A DNA stretch of 64,000 bases from Pseudomonas sp. TH15 (GTDB lineage: Bacteria; Pseudomonadota; Gammaproteobacteria; Pseudomonadales; Pseudomonadaceae): the NCBI RefSeq assembly GCF_016651105.1, contig NZ_JAEKEL010000001.1, positions 2,842,001 through 2,906,000 on the forward strand, written 5' to 3'. The position numbers and the translations under genes were made by a program. The notes under the pieces are model-generated. The model searched no databases and was not told where the DNA came from. It saw nothing but the letters and a program-made list of their open reading frames with translations. Of this stretch, positions 18,588-26,193 are shown one piece after another (position 1 is the first letter of the stretch; each line of letters opens with the position of its first letter).

Positions 18588-19307
18588 TCAGAACGCGGCT
18601 TTGCCGATCGAAGCGCCACCATCGACAAACAGCGTTTGCCCGGTGATGAACCCACTCTGTTCGGACAACAAAAAGGCAATCGCAGCGGCGATCTCTTCCG
18701 GTTGCCCCAGCCGGCCCATCGGCACGCCGGCCAGATAGCGGGCTTCACCTTCGCTGCCGATCGGGTTGTTGGCGCGGAACAGTTCGGTTTCGGTAGGGCC
18801 CGGGGCCACGGCGTTGACCGTGATCCCGGTTTGCGCCAGTTCCAGCGCCCAGGAGCGGGTGAAACTGATCAGCGCCGCTTTCGCCGCCGCATACGCCGTG
18901 CGCTGGGTAATCCCGAGCACCGTCAGACTGGAAATGTTCACCACCCGACCCCAGCCTTTGGCGCGTATGTTTGGCAGCAGTGCCTGCGTCGCTTGCAGGG
19001 CTGAATGCAGGTTGACCCGCATCACGTCATCGAAGGTGTCGAGGTCGATTTCGCCCAACACCTGCGGGCGAACCAGACCGACGTTGTTCACTAGTCCATC
19101 GAACTCATACGTCCTGGCCAGATCCGCCAACACTTCCTGGGTCAGTACTCGGTCGCTCAGGTCCAGTGGAAACAGAATGCCGGGGAATGTCAGGTCCGGC
19201 GTGCGGGCAATCCCGACCACACGATGACCCGCACGGTCCAGGTGCTCGGCCACCGCACGACCGATGCCTTTGCTGGCGCCGGTGATGAGAAAGGTACGTC
19301 GGGTCAT
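18588..19307 (-). CDS. Short-chain dehydrogenase/reductase (FabG-like)
   Basis: A 239-residue classical SDR. It shows the cofactor motif TGASKGIG (residues 9-16), NNVG (74-77), catalytic S127 (or S126), Y139 and K143, and the C-terminal GFITGQTLFVDGG. The substrate is not deducible; 3-oxoacyl-ACP reductase-type annotation would be generic. ATG at 19307 has AGGAG 8 bases upstream. It is probably cotranscribed with the peroxiredoxin-like gene, whose stop is about 50 bases upstream. Confidence 0.88.
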   Translation of the reverse strand: MTRRTFLITGASKGIGRAVAEHLDRAGHRVVGIARTPDLTFPGILFPLDLSDRVLTQEVLADLARTYEFDGLVNNVGLVRPQVLGEIDLDTFDDVMRVNLHSALQATQALLPNIRAKGWGRVVNISSLTVLGITQRTAYAAAKAALISFTRSWALELAQTGITVNAVAPGPTETELFRANNPIGSEGEARYLAGVPMGRLGQPEEIAAAIAFLLSEQSGFITGQTLFVDGGASIGKAAF

Positions 19308-19356
19308 GGAAACTCCTTTGAAGAACATGCCGCGGGTCAGGCGGCACGTGATCGGT

Positions 19357-20013
19357 TCAGCCGCGAATCGCATCCAGCATCGCTTCCGGCTCTGGTCGCT
19401 GAGTGTAATCCGGGTTGACCTCGGCGTAACGAATCACGCCATCCCGACCGATCACATAACGCGCCGGCATCGGCAGGGTCCAGGACGGATCGTCGTTAAA
19501 CGTCGGCAGGTCATTGCGCAGGTTCTTGTACAACTCGATCAAATAATCAGGCAATTCGAAGCGCAGGCCAAAGGCCTCCGCCACGTCGTTGTGGGTGTCG
19601 CTCAGAATCGGAAACGCCAGGCCATTGGTGCGCAGCGATTTGCGGCTGTTGGCGGCGATTTGCGGCGAGATTGCCACAAGGTTAGCCCCGGCCTCCTGCA
19701 AGGTCGGCAGGAAGGCCTGAAGGGCTTGCAGCTCCATGTTGCAGTACGGGCACCAGACGCCACGGTAAAACGTCAGCACCAACGGACCCTTGGCCAGCAG
19801 ATCGGCAGAGGACACGGGTTTGCCGTCGGGATCCTTGAGGGTAAACAACGGCGCTTTGTCCCCGACTTTCAGCGCTTTGTCCGCCGCGCCGGACGCAATC
19901 AGTTCAGCGGTGGCACGCTCCATGATCGGATGGATTTCGGCCGGAGCGTTGTAGGGCGGTTTCCCGGCCTTGAAATCGGCTTTGAAGGCATCGAGTTTTG
20001 CTTGCAGGGTCAT
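19357..20013 (-). CDS. Peroxiredoxin-like AhpC/TSA family protein
   Basis: A 218-residue thioredoxin-fold protein. After a helical N-terminal extension of about 45 residues it shows GDKAPLFTLKDPDGKPVS and the active-site motif FYRGVWCPYC with C88 and C91 (a CXXC arrangement rather than the single-Cys AhpC motif). It probably reduces peroxides or disulfides in the cytoplasm; no export signal is seen. ATG at 20013 has AGGA 8 bases upstream. Confidence 0.85.
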   Translation of the reverse strand: MTLQAKLDAFKADFKAGKPPYNAPAEIHPIMERATAELIASGAADKALKVGDKAPLFTLKDPDGKPVSSADLLAKGPLVLTFYRGVWCPYCNMELQALQAFLPTLQEAGANLVAISPQIAANSRKSLRTNGLAFPILSDTHNDVAEAFGLRFELPDYLIELYKNLRNDLPTFNDDPSWTLPMPARYVIGRDGVIRYAEVNPDYTQRPEPEAMLDAIRG

Positions 20014-20374
20014 GATCGAAAGTCCTGAGGAAGCGCCGGTAGTGGCTCGGTTCAAGAGTGACCTTCAGGTACGCGCAGGGGAACGCAGGTGCGCGGCATA
20101 GCATTCATGCTCAGGGGGAATGGGCTGGCTCATCACATGCTGTAAAACAACCGGGCATCGTTCTTTTTATTTTCTGTGCTGTTATGCACGAAGTTAATCC
20201 CCTGTAGGAGTGAGCCTGCTCGCGATTGCGTCCTTCCAGCCGACATTGATTTGACTGACACGCCGCTATCGCGAGCAGGCTCACTCCTACAGGGATCTCG
20301 TTGTTCAGGAAGCTCTTCAGCGGGTGGCTTTGATCATTGCTCATCCAGCCAGCCAGCTACGCAGGAGATCCATA
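20014..20374. other. 361-bp intergenic stretch with a REPIN and no gene
   Basis: This holds the upstream region of the peroxiredoxin-like gene, the REPIN at 20201-20294 and the leader of the HicB gene. I looked specifically for a HicA toxin (about 60 residues with a short double-stranded-RNA-binding-like fold and an active-site His) and found no frame resembling it. AT-rich sequence near 20157-20185 may hold a promoter but no clear hexamers are present. Confidence 0.6.
20201..20294. repeat. REP doublet (REPIN), group 1
   Basis: CCTGTAGGAGTGAGCCTGCT and AGCAGGCTCACTCCTACAGG are perfect inverted arms around about 45 bases. It sits directly upstream of the orphan hicB. Confidence 0.92.
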
Positions 20375-20779
20375 ATGCAATATCCCATCTGTATCGAGTG
20401 GGGCGACGAGAACACCGCCATCGGTATTCAGATCCCCGATATTCCAGGCGCGGTAACCGCCGGGGATACGTTTGAAGACGCCTATAACGCGGCAGTCGAG
20501 ATAGCCCACATCATGCTGCAGGAGATGGCGGCTGATGGGGAGCCGATTCCAATGCCGACTTCCGCGGCCGCGCACCGCGGCAATCCCGAGTTTGCCAACA
20601 TGGGCTGGGGAATGCTGGAGTTGGACATCGCGCCGTACATGGGCAAAACCGAGAAGGTCAATGTGACGCTGCCAGGGTACGTGATTCAACGCATTGACCG
20701 TTATGTGCGTGAGCACAACGTCAAAAGCCGCTCCTCCTTTCTGGCGGATGCGGCGATGGAGAAGTTGGTTCGTCACTGA
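20375..20779 (+). CDS. hicB: HicB-family antitoxin, without adjacent HicA
   Basis: A 134-residue protein with an N-terminal HicB partial RNase H-like fold (MQYPICIEWGDENTAIGIQIPDIPGAVTAGDT, about 1-70) and a C-terminal ribbon-helix-helix DNA-binding region (NVTLPGYVIQRIDRYVREHNVKSRSSFLADAAMEKL, about 97-132). AGGAG precedes the ATG. HicB normally neutralises the HicA mRNA interferase, but no hicA is visible on either side: upstream is a REPIN and downstream a convergent MFS gene. It may be a solitary regulator or a remnant. Confidence 0.85.
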   Translation: MQYPICIEWGDENTAIGIQIPDIPGAVTAGDTFEDAYNAAVEIAHIMLQEMAADGEPIPMPTSAAAHRGNPEFANMGWGMLELDIAPYMGKTEKVNVTLPGYVIQRIDRYVREHNVKSRSSFLADAAMEKLVRH

Positions 20780-20798
20780 GAGCCGACAGTCACATCGT

Positions 20799-20845
20799 AT
20801 TCGCGGGCAAGCCCCACTCCCGTAGGAGCGAGGCTTGCCCGCGAA
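20799..20845. repeat. Compact REP palindrome between convergent genes
   Basis: TTCGCGGGCAAGCC and GGCTTGCCCGCGAA are perfect inverted arms, separated by a short segment CCACTCCCGTAGGAGCGA that itself pairs. It begins 19 bases after the hicB stop and ends 13 bases from the MFS stop, so it may serve as a bidirectional terminator. Confidence 0.85.
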
Positions 20846-20857
20846 GCTTCTAGCGAT

Positions 20858-22063
20858 TTATGCCGTTGCCAGGGAAGGTTCTTTTGAAACGCTCAAGAAT
20901 CGCAACAACGCCAACAGCGGAAACGCGCTGCCGACAATCACGATCCACAACCAGCCGCCGTGTTCATACACCGCACTGGCCACCGACGAACCGAAGGCGC
21001 CGCCGATGAAGATGCTGGTCATGTACAGCGCATTCAAGCGGCTGCGGCTTTTGGCGTCGAGGGCGTAGACCGCGCGTTGGCCCAGGACCATGTTCATCTG
21101 CACGCAGAAGTCGAGCACCACGCCGGTGACGGCCAGGCCGATGACGCTGTAGAGCGGGTGGATGAAGGCCGGCAGGAAGCTCAGGCTGGCGAATATCAGG
21201 GCCAGCAGTGAGGCTTTGCGGGTGTGCCCGGCGTCGGCCAGTCGACCGGCAATCGGTGCGGCGATGGCACCGATGGCGCCGACCAGGGCGAAGATCGCGA
21301 TCTGGGTTTGGCTCAAACCGTGGTTACGCGCCAGTTCCAGCGGCACCGCGGTCCAGAACAGGCTGAAGGTGGCGAACATGCAACCCTGGTAAAACGCCCG
21401 CTGGCGCAAGACCGGTTGTTGACGCAACAGCGTCCACAGCGAGCCGAGCAACTGACCATAAGAAGCGCTGTGATCAGGCTGGCGCTTGGGAATGGTCAAC
21501 GCCAGCACGATACTGATCGCCGCCATCAACGCTGCCGCAATGATGAACATCGCCCGCCAGCCGAAGTGGTCAGCCACCAAGCTCGACACCGGACGCGCCA
21601 ACAAAATACCCAGCAGCAAACCGCCCATGATCCCGCCGACCACTCGACCGCGAGACTCTTCCGGCGCCAGGTGTGCGGCCAACGGAATCAGGATCTGCAC
21701 CGACACCGAACTGAAGCCCACCAGCAACGATATCAGCAGAAACACATTCGGTTGATCGGTGAACGCTGCACCCAGCAGGCTGGCAATCGCCACCAGCGTG
21801 GTGATGATCATCAACTTGCGGTTTTCCAGCAGATCACCCAGCGGCACCAGAAAGAACAGGCCCAGCGCATAACCAATCTGGGTCAGTGACACGATGAAAC
21901 TGGCCATGGTGCTGGTCAGGCCGATGTCCGGTGCGATCAGGCCGATGATTGGTTGGGCGTAATAGATGTTGGCAACGATGGCGCCGCAGCAGAAGGCGAA
22001 CAACATCACCATGCCTTTGGTCATTGTCACGGCGCTGTGGGGCGCCTGAGTCGCTGGGTTCAT
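20858..22063 (-). CDS. MFS transporter
   Basis: A 401-residue major facilitator with about 12 transmembrane segments. It has the drug:H+ antiporter-type motif GDLLENRKLM between helices 2 and 3 and GRLADAGHTRKA between helices 8 and 9. The fold resembles YnfM/AraJ-like exporters; the substrate is unknown. Start at ATG 22063 (MNPATQAPHS) removes a long upstream frame with no transporter similarity. It is divergent from the DUF5666-like gene. Confidence 0.85.
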   Translation of the reverse strand: MNPATQAPHSAVTMTKGMVMLFAFCCGAIVANIYYAQPIIGLIAPDIGLTSTMASFIVSLTQIGYALGLFFLVPLGDLLENRKLMIITTLVAIASLLGAAFTDQPNVFLLISLLVGFSSVSVQILIPLAAHLAPEESRGRVVGGIMGGLLLGILLARPVSSLVADHFGWRAMFIIAAALMAAISIVLALTIPKRQPDHSASYGQLLGSLWTLLRQQPVLRQRAFYQGCMFATFSLFWTAVPLELARNHGLSQTQIAIFALVGAIGAIAAPIAGRLADAGHTRKASLLALIFASLSFLPAFIHPLYSVIGLAVTGVVLDFCVQMNMVLGQRAVYALDAKSRSRLNALYMTSIFIGGAFGSSVASAVYEHGGWLWIVIVGSAFPLLALLRFLSVSKEPSLATA

Positions 22064-22296
22064 AACGTGTCTCGCTAAACAGGAGGAATGCGCGAAGGCT
22101 AAGGGGCTGACCGAAACGGCGGAAGAGGGATTGGAGTGATAGTAATCATTCCGTTGCGGAATGAGTGACGGACGACTGTGATGTCCATCGATGAACCTTG
22201 CGTCAAAACAGTGAGGCTGATGATACATTCACTTACATCTTGTTCGATAGCGTGCTTATGTTCTCTCTTCACGTTTCATAACCGGAAGCCACTTCC

Positions 22297-22926
22297 ATGA
22301 ATGCGATGTTCCGTCACCTGATTCGCAGCGCCTCAGCGATTACGCTGGTCACCTTATTCTCGGCAGGACTGGCTCAGGCGGACGACGCTCCGGGCCTGCG
22401 CATAGGCGTGCGCGGCGAGATTACCGGCGTCAATGCCGATACCCTGAAGGTTCACACCAAGAGCGGCGAAAACGTGGTCATCACCCTGACCAAGGACACC
22501 AAAGTCCGCGCCGTGACCCTGGCCAATATCGAAGACATCAAACCCGGTAGCTACATCGGCTCGGCCGCCATCCCCCAGGATGACGGCACCCTCAAGGCAC
22601 TGGAAGTCCACGTTTTCCCACCGGAACTGGCGGGCAGCGGCGACGGCCATCGGCCCTTCGACCTGGCCAAGGGCAGCAGCATGACCAATGGCAGCGTTGG
22701 CGATCTGGTGGTCAGCAATGGCCGCACCTTGACCGTTAACTACAAGGGCGGCCAGCAGAAGATTCTGGTGCCGGAAGACGTGCCGATCGTCAACCTGATG
22801 CCGGGGGATCGCACTTTGTTGAAGGTTGGCGTGAAGATCGTGACGTTTGTGACCCAGGGTGCGGACGGGACGCTGACGGCTCAATCCATCTCTGCGGGTA
22901 AGGATGGCGTTACACCGCCGATGTAA
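22297..22926 (+). CDS. Exported DUF5666-like protein, function unknown
   Basis: A 209-residue protein with a Sec signal peptide (cleavage near AQA, about residue 28). It appears to contain two related beta-rich modules: VRGEITGVNADTLKVHTKSGENVVITLTKDTKV (about 38-70) and VGDLVVSNGRTLTVNYKGGQQKILVPEDVPI (about 134-165). This pattern is typical of DUF5666-type OB-like repeats. The role is unknown. A REPIN and then a terminator follow it. Confidence 0.75.
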   Translation: MNAMFRHLIRSASAITLVTLFSAGLAQADDAPGLRIGVRGEITGVNADTLKVHTKSGENVVITLTKDTKVRAVTLANIEDIKPGSYIGSAAIPQDDGTLKALEVHVFPPELAGSGDGHRPFDLAKGSSMTNGSVGDLVVSNGRTLTVNYKGGQQKILVPEDVPIVNLMPGDRTLLKVGVKIVTFVTQGADGTLTAQSISAGKDGVTPPM

Positions 22927-22940
22927 CGACTTGCCGAAAT

Positions 22941-23036
22941 CCCTGTGGGAGCGGGCTTGCTCGCGAAGGCGGCTTCACATTCAACAGAGATGTCTACTGA
23001 GACACCGCTTTCGCGAGCAAGCCCGCTCCCACAGGG
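22941..23036. repeat. REP doublet (REPIN), group 1
   Basis: CCCTGTGGGAGCGGGCTTGC and GCAAGCCCGCTCCCACAGGG are perfect inverted arms, with further pairing inside (TCGCGAA/TTCGCGA). It lies between two convergent genes. Confidence 0.93.
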
Positions 23037-23071
23037 GATCTTCGGTGAACACAAATTTACTGTTTGGCCAC

Positions 23072-23103
23072 AAAAAAAGGCGACCTCCGCAGGTCGCCTT
23101 TTC
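23072..23103 (-). terminator. Bidirectional terminator between the DUF5666-like gene and sbp
   Basis: AAAAAAAGGCGACCT, a CCGC loop and AGGTCGCCTTTT form a perfect GC-rich stem with A and T tracts on both sides. It starts 16 bases after the sbp stop on the minus strand. Confidence 0.88.
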
Positions 23104-23118
23104 ATTGAGCCTTAGCCT

Positions 23119-24114
23119 TTACTGCGCATAAATCTGATCAAAAATCCCACCATCATTGAAGTGGGTCTTCTGCACGGTACGCCAGTCACCAAAGGTCTTC
23201 TCTACCGAAAGGAAATCAACCTTCGGGAAACGATCGGTGTACTTGGCCAAAACCGCCGGGTCTCGCGGACGCAGGTAGTTTGCCGCTGCAATCTCCTGAC
23301 CTTCCGGCGACCACAAGTACTTCAGGTATTCGTCAGCAGCGGCGCGAGTGCCTTTTTTGTCGACGACTTTATCGACGACAGATACCGGCGGCTCAGCCTC
23401 GGCGGAAACACTCGGGTAGATCACTTCAAACTGGTCACGGCCAAACTCGCGGGCAATCATTTCCGCTTCGTTTTCGAAGGTCACCAGCACGTCGCCGATC
23501 TGGTTGGTCATGAAGGTCGTTGTGGCTGCACGGCCGCCGGTGTCCAGCACTGGTGCCTGTTTGAACAGTTTGCCGACAAAGGCTTTGGCCTTTTCGTCAT
23601 CGCCGCCATTCTTCAGCACGTAACCCCAGGCCGAGAGGTAGGTGTAGCGGCCGTTGCCCGAGGTTTTCGGGTTCGGCACGATCACTTGCACACCGTCCTT
23701 GAGCAGGTCGGGCCAGTCTTTCAGGGCTTTCGGGTTGCCTTTGCGGACGATAAACACGGTGGCCGAGGTGAACGGCGCGCTGTTGTTTGGCAGGCGGGTG
23801 ACCCAGTTGTCCGGGACCAGTTTGCCGTTGTCCGCCAGGGCGTTGATGTCGGTGGCCATGTTCATGGTGATGACGTCAGCCGGCAGGCCATCGATGACCG
23901 AACGTGCCTGTTTGCTCGAGCCGCCGAAAGACATCTGCAGGGTGATGTTTTCGTTGTGCTCGGCTTGCCAGTGTTTCTGGAACGCAGTGTTGTAGTCCTT
24001 GTAGAAATCGCGCATCACGTCGTAGGAAACGTTGAGCAGGGTCGGTGCGGCCTGAGCCACGCTGGTCAATGCCAGGCCAGCGGCCAGAAGTGAGGCGCCA
24101 AAGAGTTTTTTCAC
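23119..24114 (-). CDS. sbp: Sulfate ABC transporter substrate-binding protein
   Basis: A 331-residue periplasmic sulfate/thiosulfate-binding protein with a signal peptide (cleavage near AQA, residue 22). Family motifs are visible: LNVSYDVMRDFYKDYN, QMSFGGSSKQARSVIDGLPADVITM, NPKTSGNGRYTYLSAW and the C-terminal NYLRPRDP. No permease or ATPase genes are adjacent, so it probably serves a CysTWA transporter encoded elsewhere. Regulation by sulfur status through CysB is expected from the family. Confidence 0.93.
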   Translation of the reverse strand: MKKLFGASLLAAGLALTSVAQAAPTLLNVSYDVMRDFYKDYNTAFQKHWQAEHNENITLQMSFGGSSKQARSVIDGLPADVITMNMATDINALADNGKLVPDNWVTRLPNNSAPFTSATVFIVRKGNPKALKDWPDLLKDGVQVIVPNPKTSGNGRYTYLSAWGYVLKNGGDDEKAKAFVGKLFKQAPVLDTGGRAATTTFMTNQIGDVLVTFENEAEMIAREFGRDQFEVIYPSVSAEAEPPVSVVDKVVDKKGTRAAADEYLKYLWSPEGQEIAAANYLRPRDPAVLAKYTDRFPKVDFLSVEKTFGDWRTVQKTHFNDGGIFDQIYAQ

Positions 24115-24135
24115 TGCGCATTCCTTGTTCTGGTA

Positions 24136-24162
24136 GGCGCAGCCTTCGGCAGCTCCTACAGG
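24136..24162. repeat. Single REP arm, group 2
   Basis: GGCGCAGCCTTCGGCAGCTC followed by CTACAGG matches one arm of the doublet at 4845-4933 but has no partner nearby. It lies 22 bases upstream of the sbp start codon, in its leader. Confidence 0.75.
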
Positions 24163-24207
24163 TTATTTTTCAGTCATTGAAGAGGTGTTGCCACCGTTTT
24201 GCCAGCG

Positions 24208-24236
24208 ACTATAGCCGGGCACGCATAGTCCTTTAA
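24208..24236 (-). promoter_or_regulatory. Candidate promoter of sbp
   Basis: On the minus strand TTAAAG, 17 bases, then TATAGT lies about 100 bases upstream of sbp. The -10 is good and the -35 weak, which would fit an activator-dependent promoter such as one controlled by CysB. Assignment is tentative. Confidence 0.35.
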
Positions 24237-24255
24237 AGATTAAAAAGCTCTTTGC

Positions 24256-25080
24256 TTATTCCAGTTTTGTAAACAACGCATTACCACACCGCGAGCAAAA
24301 CGCGGCACTGGGTTCGTGGCTGTTTTTCTTGCACACCGGACAGTCGTGTTGCTGTTGTTCGCCGCGCATCGCACTGGCCAGTTCAGCGGTAAAGATCCCG
24401 GTCGGGACCGCGATGATCGAGTAACCGGTGATCATCACCATCGACGAGATGATTTGCCCCAGCACGGTTTTCGGCACGATGTCGCCGTAGCCGACGGTGG
24501 TCAAGGTCACGATAGCCCAGTAGATGCCTTTCGGGATGCTGGTGAAGCCATGTTCCGGGCCTTCGACCACATACATCAAGGTGCCGAACACGGTCACCAA
24601 GGTGCAGACGCCGAGCAGGAAGACGAGGATTTTCTGCTTGCTGCCACGCAGGGCATCGAGCAGGTAATGGGCCTGTTTCAGGTAGGGGCTGAGCTTGAGC
24701 ACCCGGAAAATCCGCAGCATCCGAATGATCCGGATGATCAGCAGGTACTGTGCATCGCTGTAGTACAACGCGAGGATGCCGGGCACGATCGCCAGCAAAT
24801 CCACCAGCCCGTAAAAGCTGAACGCGTAACGCAGCGGCTTGGGCGAGCAGTAGAGGCGCAGGATGTACTCACCCAGAAAGATGACCGTGAACCCCCACTC
24901 GATGCACGCCAGTACGTCGGCGTAGTTCTGATGAACCGCGTCAATGCTGTCGAGGATCACGATCACCAGGCTGGCGAGGATGATCAGCAGCAACGTGCTG
25001 TCAAAGCGCCGGCCAGCTACCGTGTCGGTCTGGAAAATCATCACGTACAGGCGATTGCGCCACGTGTCGTTGCCGTTCAT
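24256..25080 (-). CDS. Voltage-gated potassium channel family protein with C-terminal zinc ribbon
   Basis: A 274-residue six-helix ion channel. S1 is near residues 30-45. The S4-like helix RIIRMLRIFRVLK (117-129) has regularly spaced arginines. The selectivity filter TVGYGD is at 195-200, followed by S6. After S6 comes a short tail with four cysteines (C247, C250, C262, C265: CPVC then CSRC) that looks like a zinc ribbon. No RCK domain is present. ATG at 25080 follows AGGG; ATG at 25098 is also possible. It lies six to 24 bases downstream of the urea transporter gene, depending on that choice. Confidence 0.88.
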   Translation of the reverse strand: MNGNDTWRNRLYVMIFQTDTVAGRRFDSTLLLIILASLVIVILDSIDAVHQNYADVLACIEWGFTVIFLGEYILRLYCSPKPLRYAFSFYGLVDLLAIVPGILALYYSDAQYLLIIRIIRMLRIFRVLKLSPYLKQAHYLLDALRGSKQKILVFLLGVCTLVTVFGTLMYVVEGPEHGFTSIPKGIYWAIVTLTTVGYGDIVPKTVLGQIISSMVMITGYSIIAVPTGIFTAELASAMRGEQQQHDCPVCKKNSHEPSAAFCSRCGNALFTKLE

Positions 25081-25103
25081 TCGAATCGCCCTGAGCATGA
25101 AAA

Positions 25104-26018
25104 TCAGCGCAGCCTAGGGTTATTCTCCCCGGTAGCGCAAGGCGCAGTGTCTTTGGCGGCCCCACGCAGTACGCGAATGCCGGCACGGATCAGCCAGCAA
25201 GCGAGGATGAACGGCGCGGTCAGCGTGGCCAGGCCTATCGCGGCGAAACCCGGCGTCAGCAGCATCGCCAGCACAATGCCCAGCAGCGGCAGCCAGGGTT
25301 GGCGGCGGACCTGGCTGAAGGCGAGGGCGGCGAGCACCGGGTTATAGCTGCTCAAGCCTGACAATGCGCTGGAAGTTTCGTGATGCAACAGAGCGAAGCC
25401 CAGACCCGCCAGCGACCCCAGCAACGCCCAGCAAAACCCACGCCGGTCGGCGATCAGCAAACCTGCGGCAATCAGCGCACCCGCCAGCGGATGCCCGAGA
25501 AACATCACCTGACCCAAGCCTTTTAATGAAGCGGCGATCACGTTGAGGGTGTTCATTTCAATCAGCGGCGCCGGGTGCTGGGGCGCAGCAAACGCGAGCA
25601 GCATCCAGCTCAGGCCAACGAACGGTGCGGTGTAGGCCGGCAGGCACTGATGATCACGGCAGCGCTTGAGCCATTGCTCGGTGAGCATCGCACTCAGGCC
25701 ACCGCAGGCGATGATCAGCGGCGGCAACATGGCGGACCAGGGGAAATACAGGCTCAGCAACAGGCCGAGCAACACGCCGTTATAGCTGAACAGCCCGGCC
25801 TGACGATCAGCCTTGGCGTAGCCGCGACGTTGCGCGGTCAGCAACCCCGCGACCCCGCCCAGCAGCGCACCGCCGAGCAGGAGCGGCGCGGTAAAAAGAA
25901 TCGCCAACAGGCACAGCAGGCCACACAGCGGATGGCGCTGGAGGAAGATCTGACTGAAACCGTTGAGCAGGGCAGTGGCCCAGTCGGGGCAGTGGGTGTT
26001 GAAGTGGTTGGCAGGCAT
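25104..26018 (-). CDS. Urea transporter (UT family)
   Basis: A 304-residue membrane protein with about ten hydrophobic segments arranged as two related halves. Each half has a family-like signature (LFSYNGVLLGLLLSLYF and LSSYNPVLAALAFSQV). It should conduct urea through the inner membrane. It is directly upstream of the potassium channel gene and downstream of the pyruvate kinase operon, from which a REPIN separates it. Start ATG 26018 (MPANHFNTH). Confidence 0.85.
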   Translation of the reverse strand: MPANHFNTHCPDWATALLNGFSQIFLQRHPLCGLLCLLAILFTAPLLLGGALLGGVAGLLTAQRRGYAKADRQAGLFSYNGVLLGLLLSLYFPWSAMLPPLIIACGGLSAMLTEQWLKRCRDHQCLPAYTAPFVGLSWMLLAFAAPQHPAPLIEMNTLNVIAASLKGLGQVMFLGHPLAGALIAAGLLIADRRGFCWALLGSLAGLGFALLHHETSSALSGLSSYNPVLAALAFSQVRRQPWLPLLGIVLAMLLTPGFAAIGLATLTAPFILACWLIRAGIRVLRGAAKDTAPCATGENNPRLR

Positions 26019-26047
26019 GAAAGTAAATACCAGGGACTTGCACAAAA

Positions 26048-26184
26048 CCCTGTGGCGAGGGGGTTTACCCCCGTTGGGCTGCGAAGCGGCCCCAAATCGG
26101 CGAATGCGGTTTCTCTGTGAAAACCATCATGCCAAACAGACGACTGCTGCGCAGCCGAGCGGGAGCAAGCTCCCTCGCCACAAA
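26048..26184. repeat. REP doublet (REPIN), group 3 type
   Basis: CCTGTGGCGAGGGGGTTTAC at one end and GGAGCAAGCTCCCTCGCCAC at the other form imperfect inverted arms, with internal pairing GGCTGCGAAGC/GCTGCGCAGCC. It differs from the group 1 core and recurs at 28923 and 30045. Confidence 0.8.
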
Positions 26185-26193
26185 GGTTGTTTT

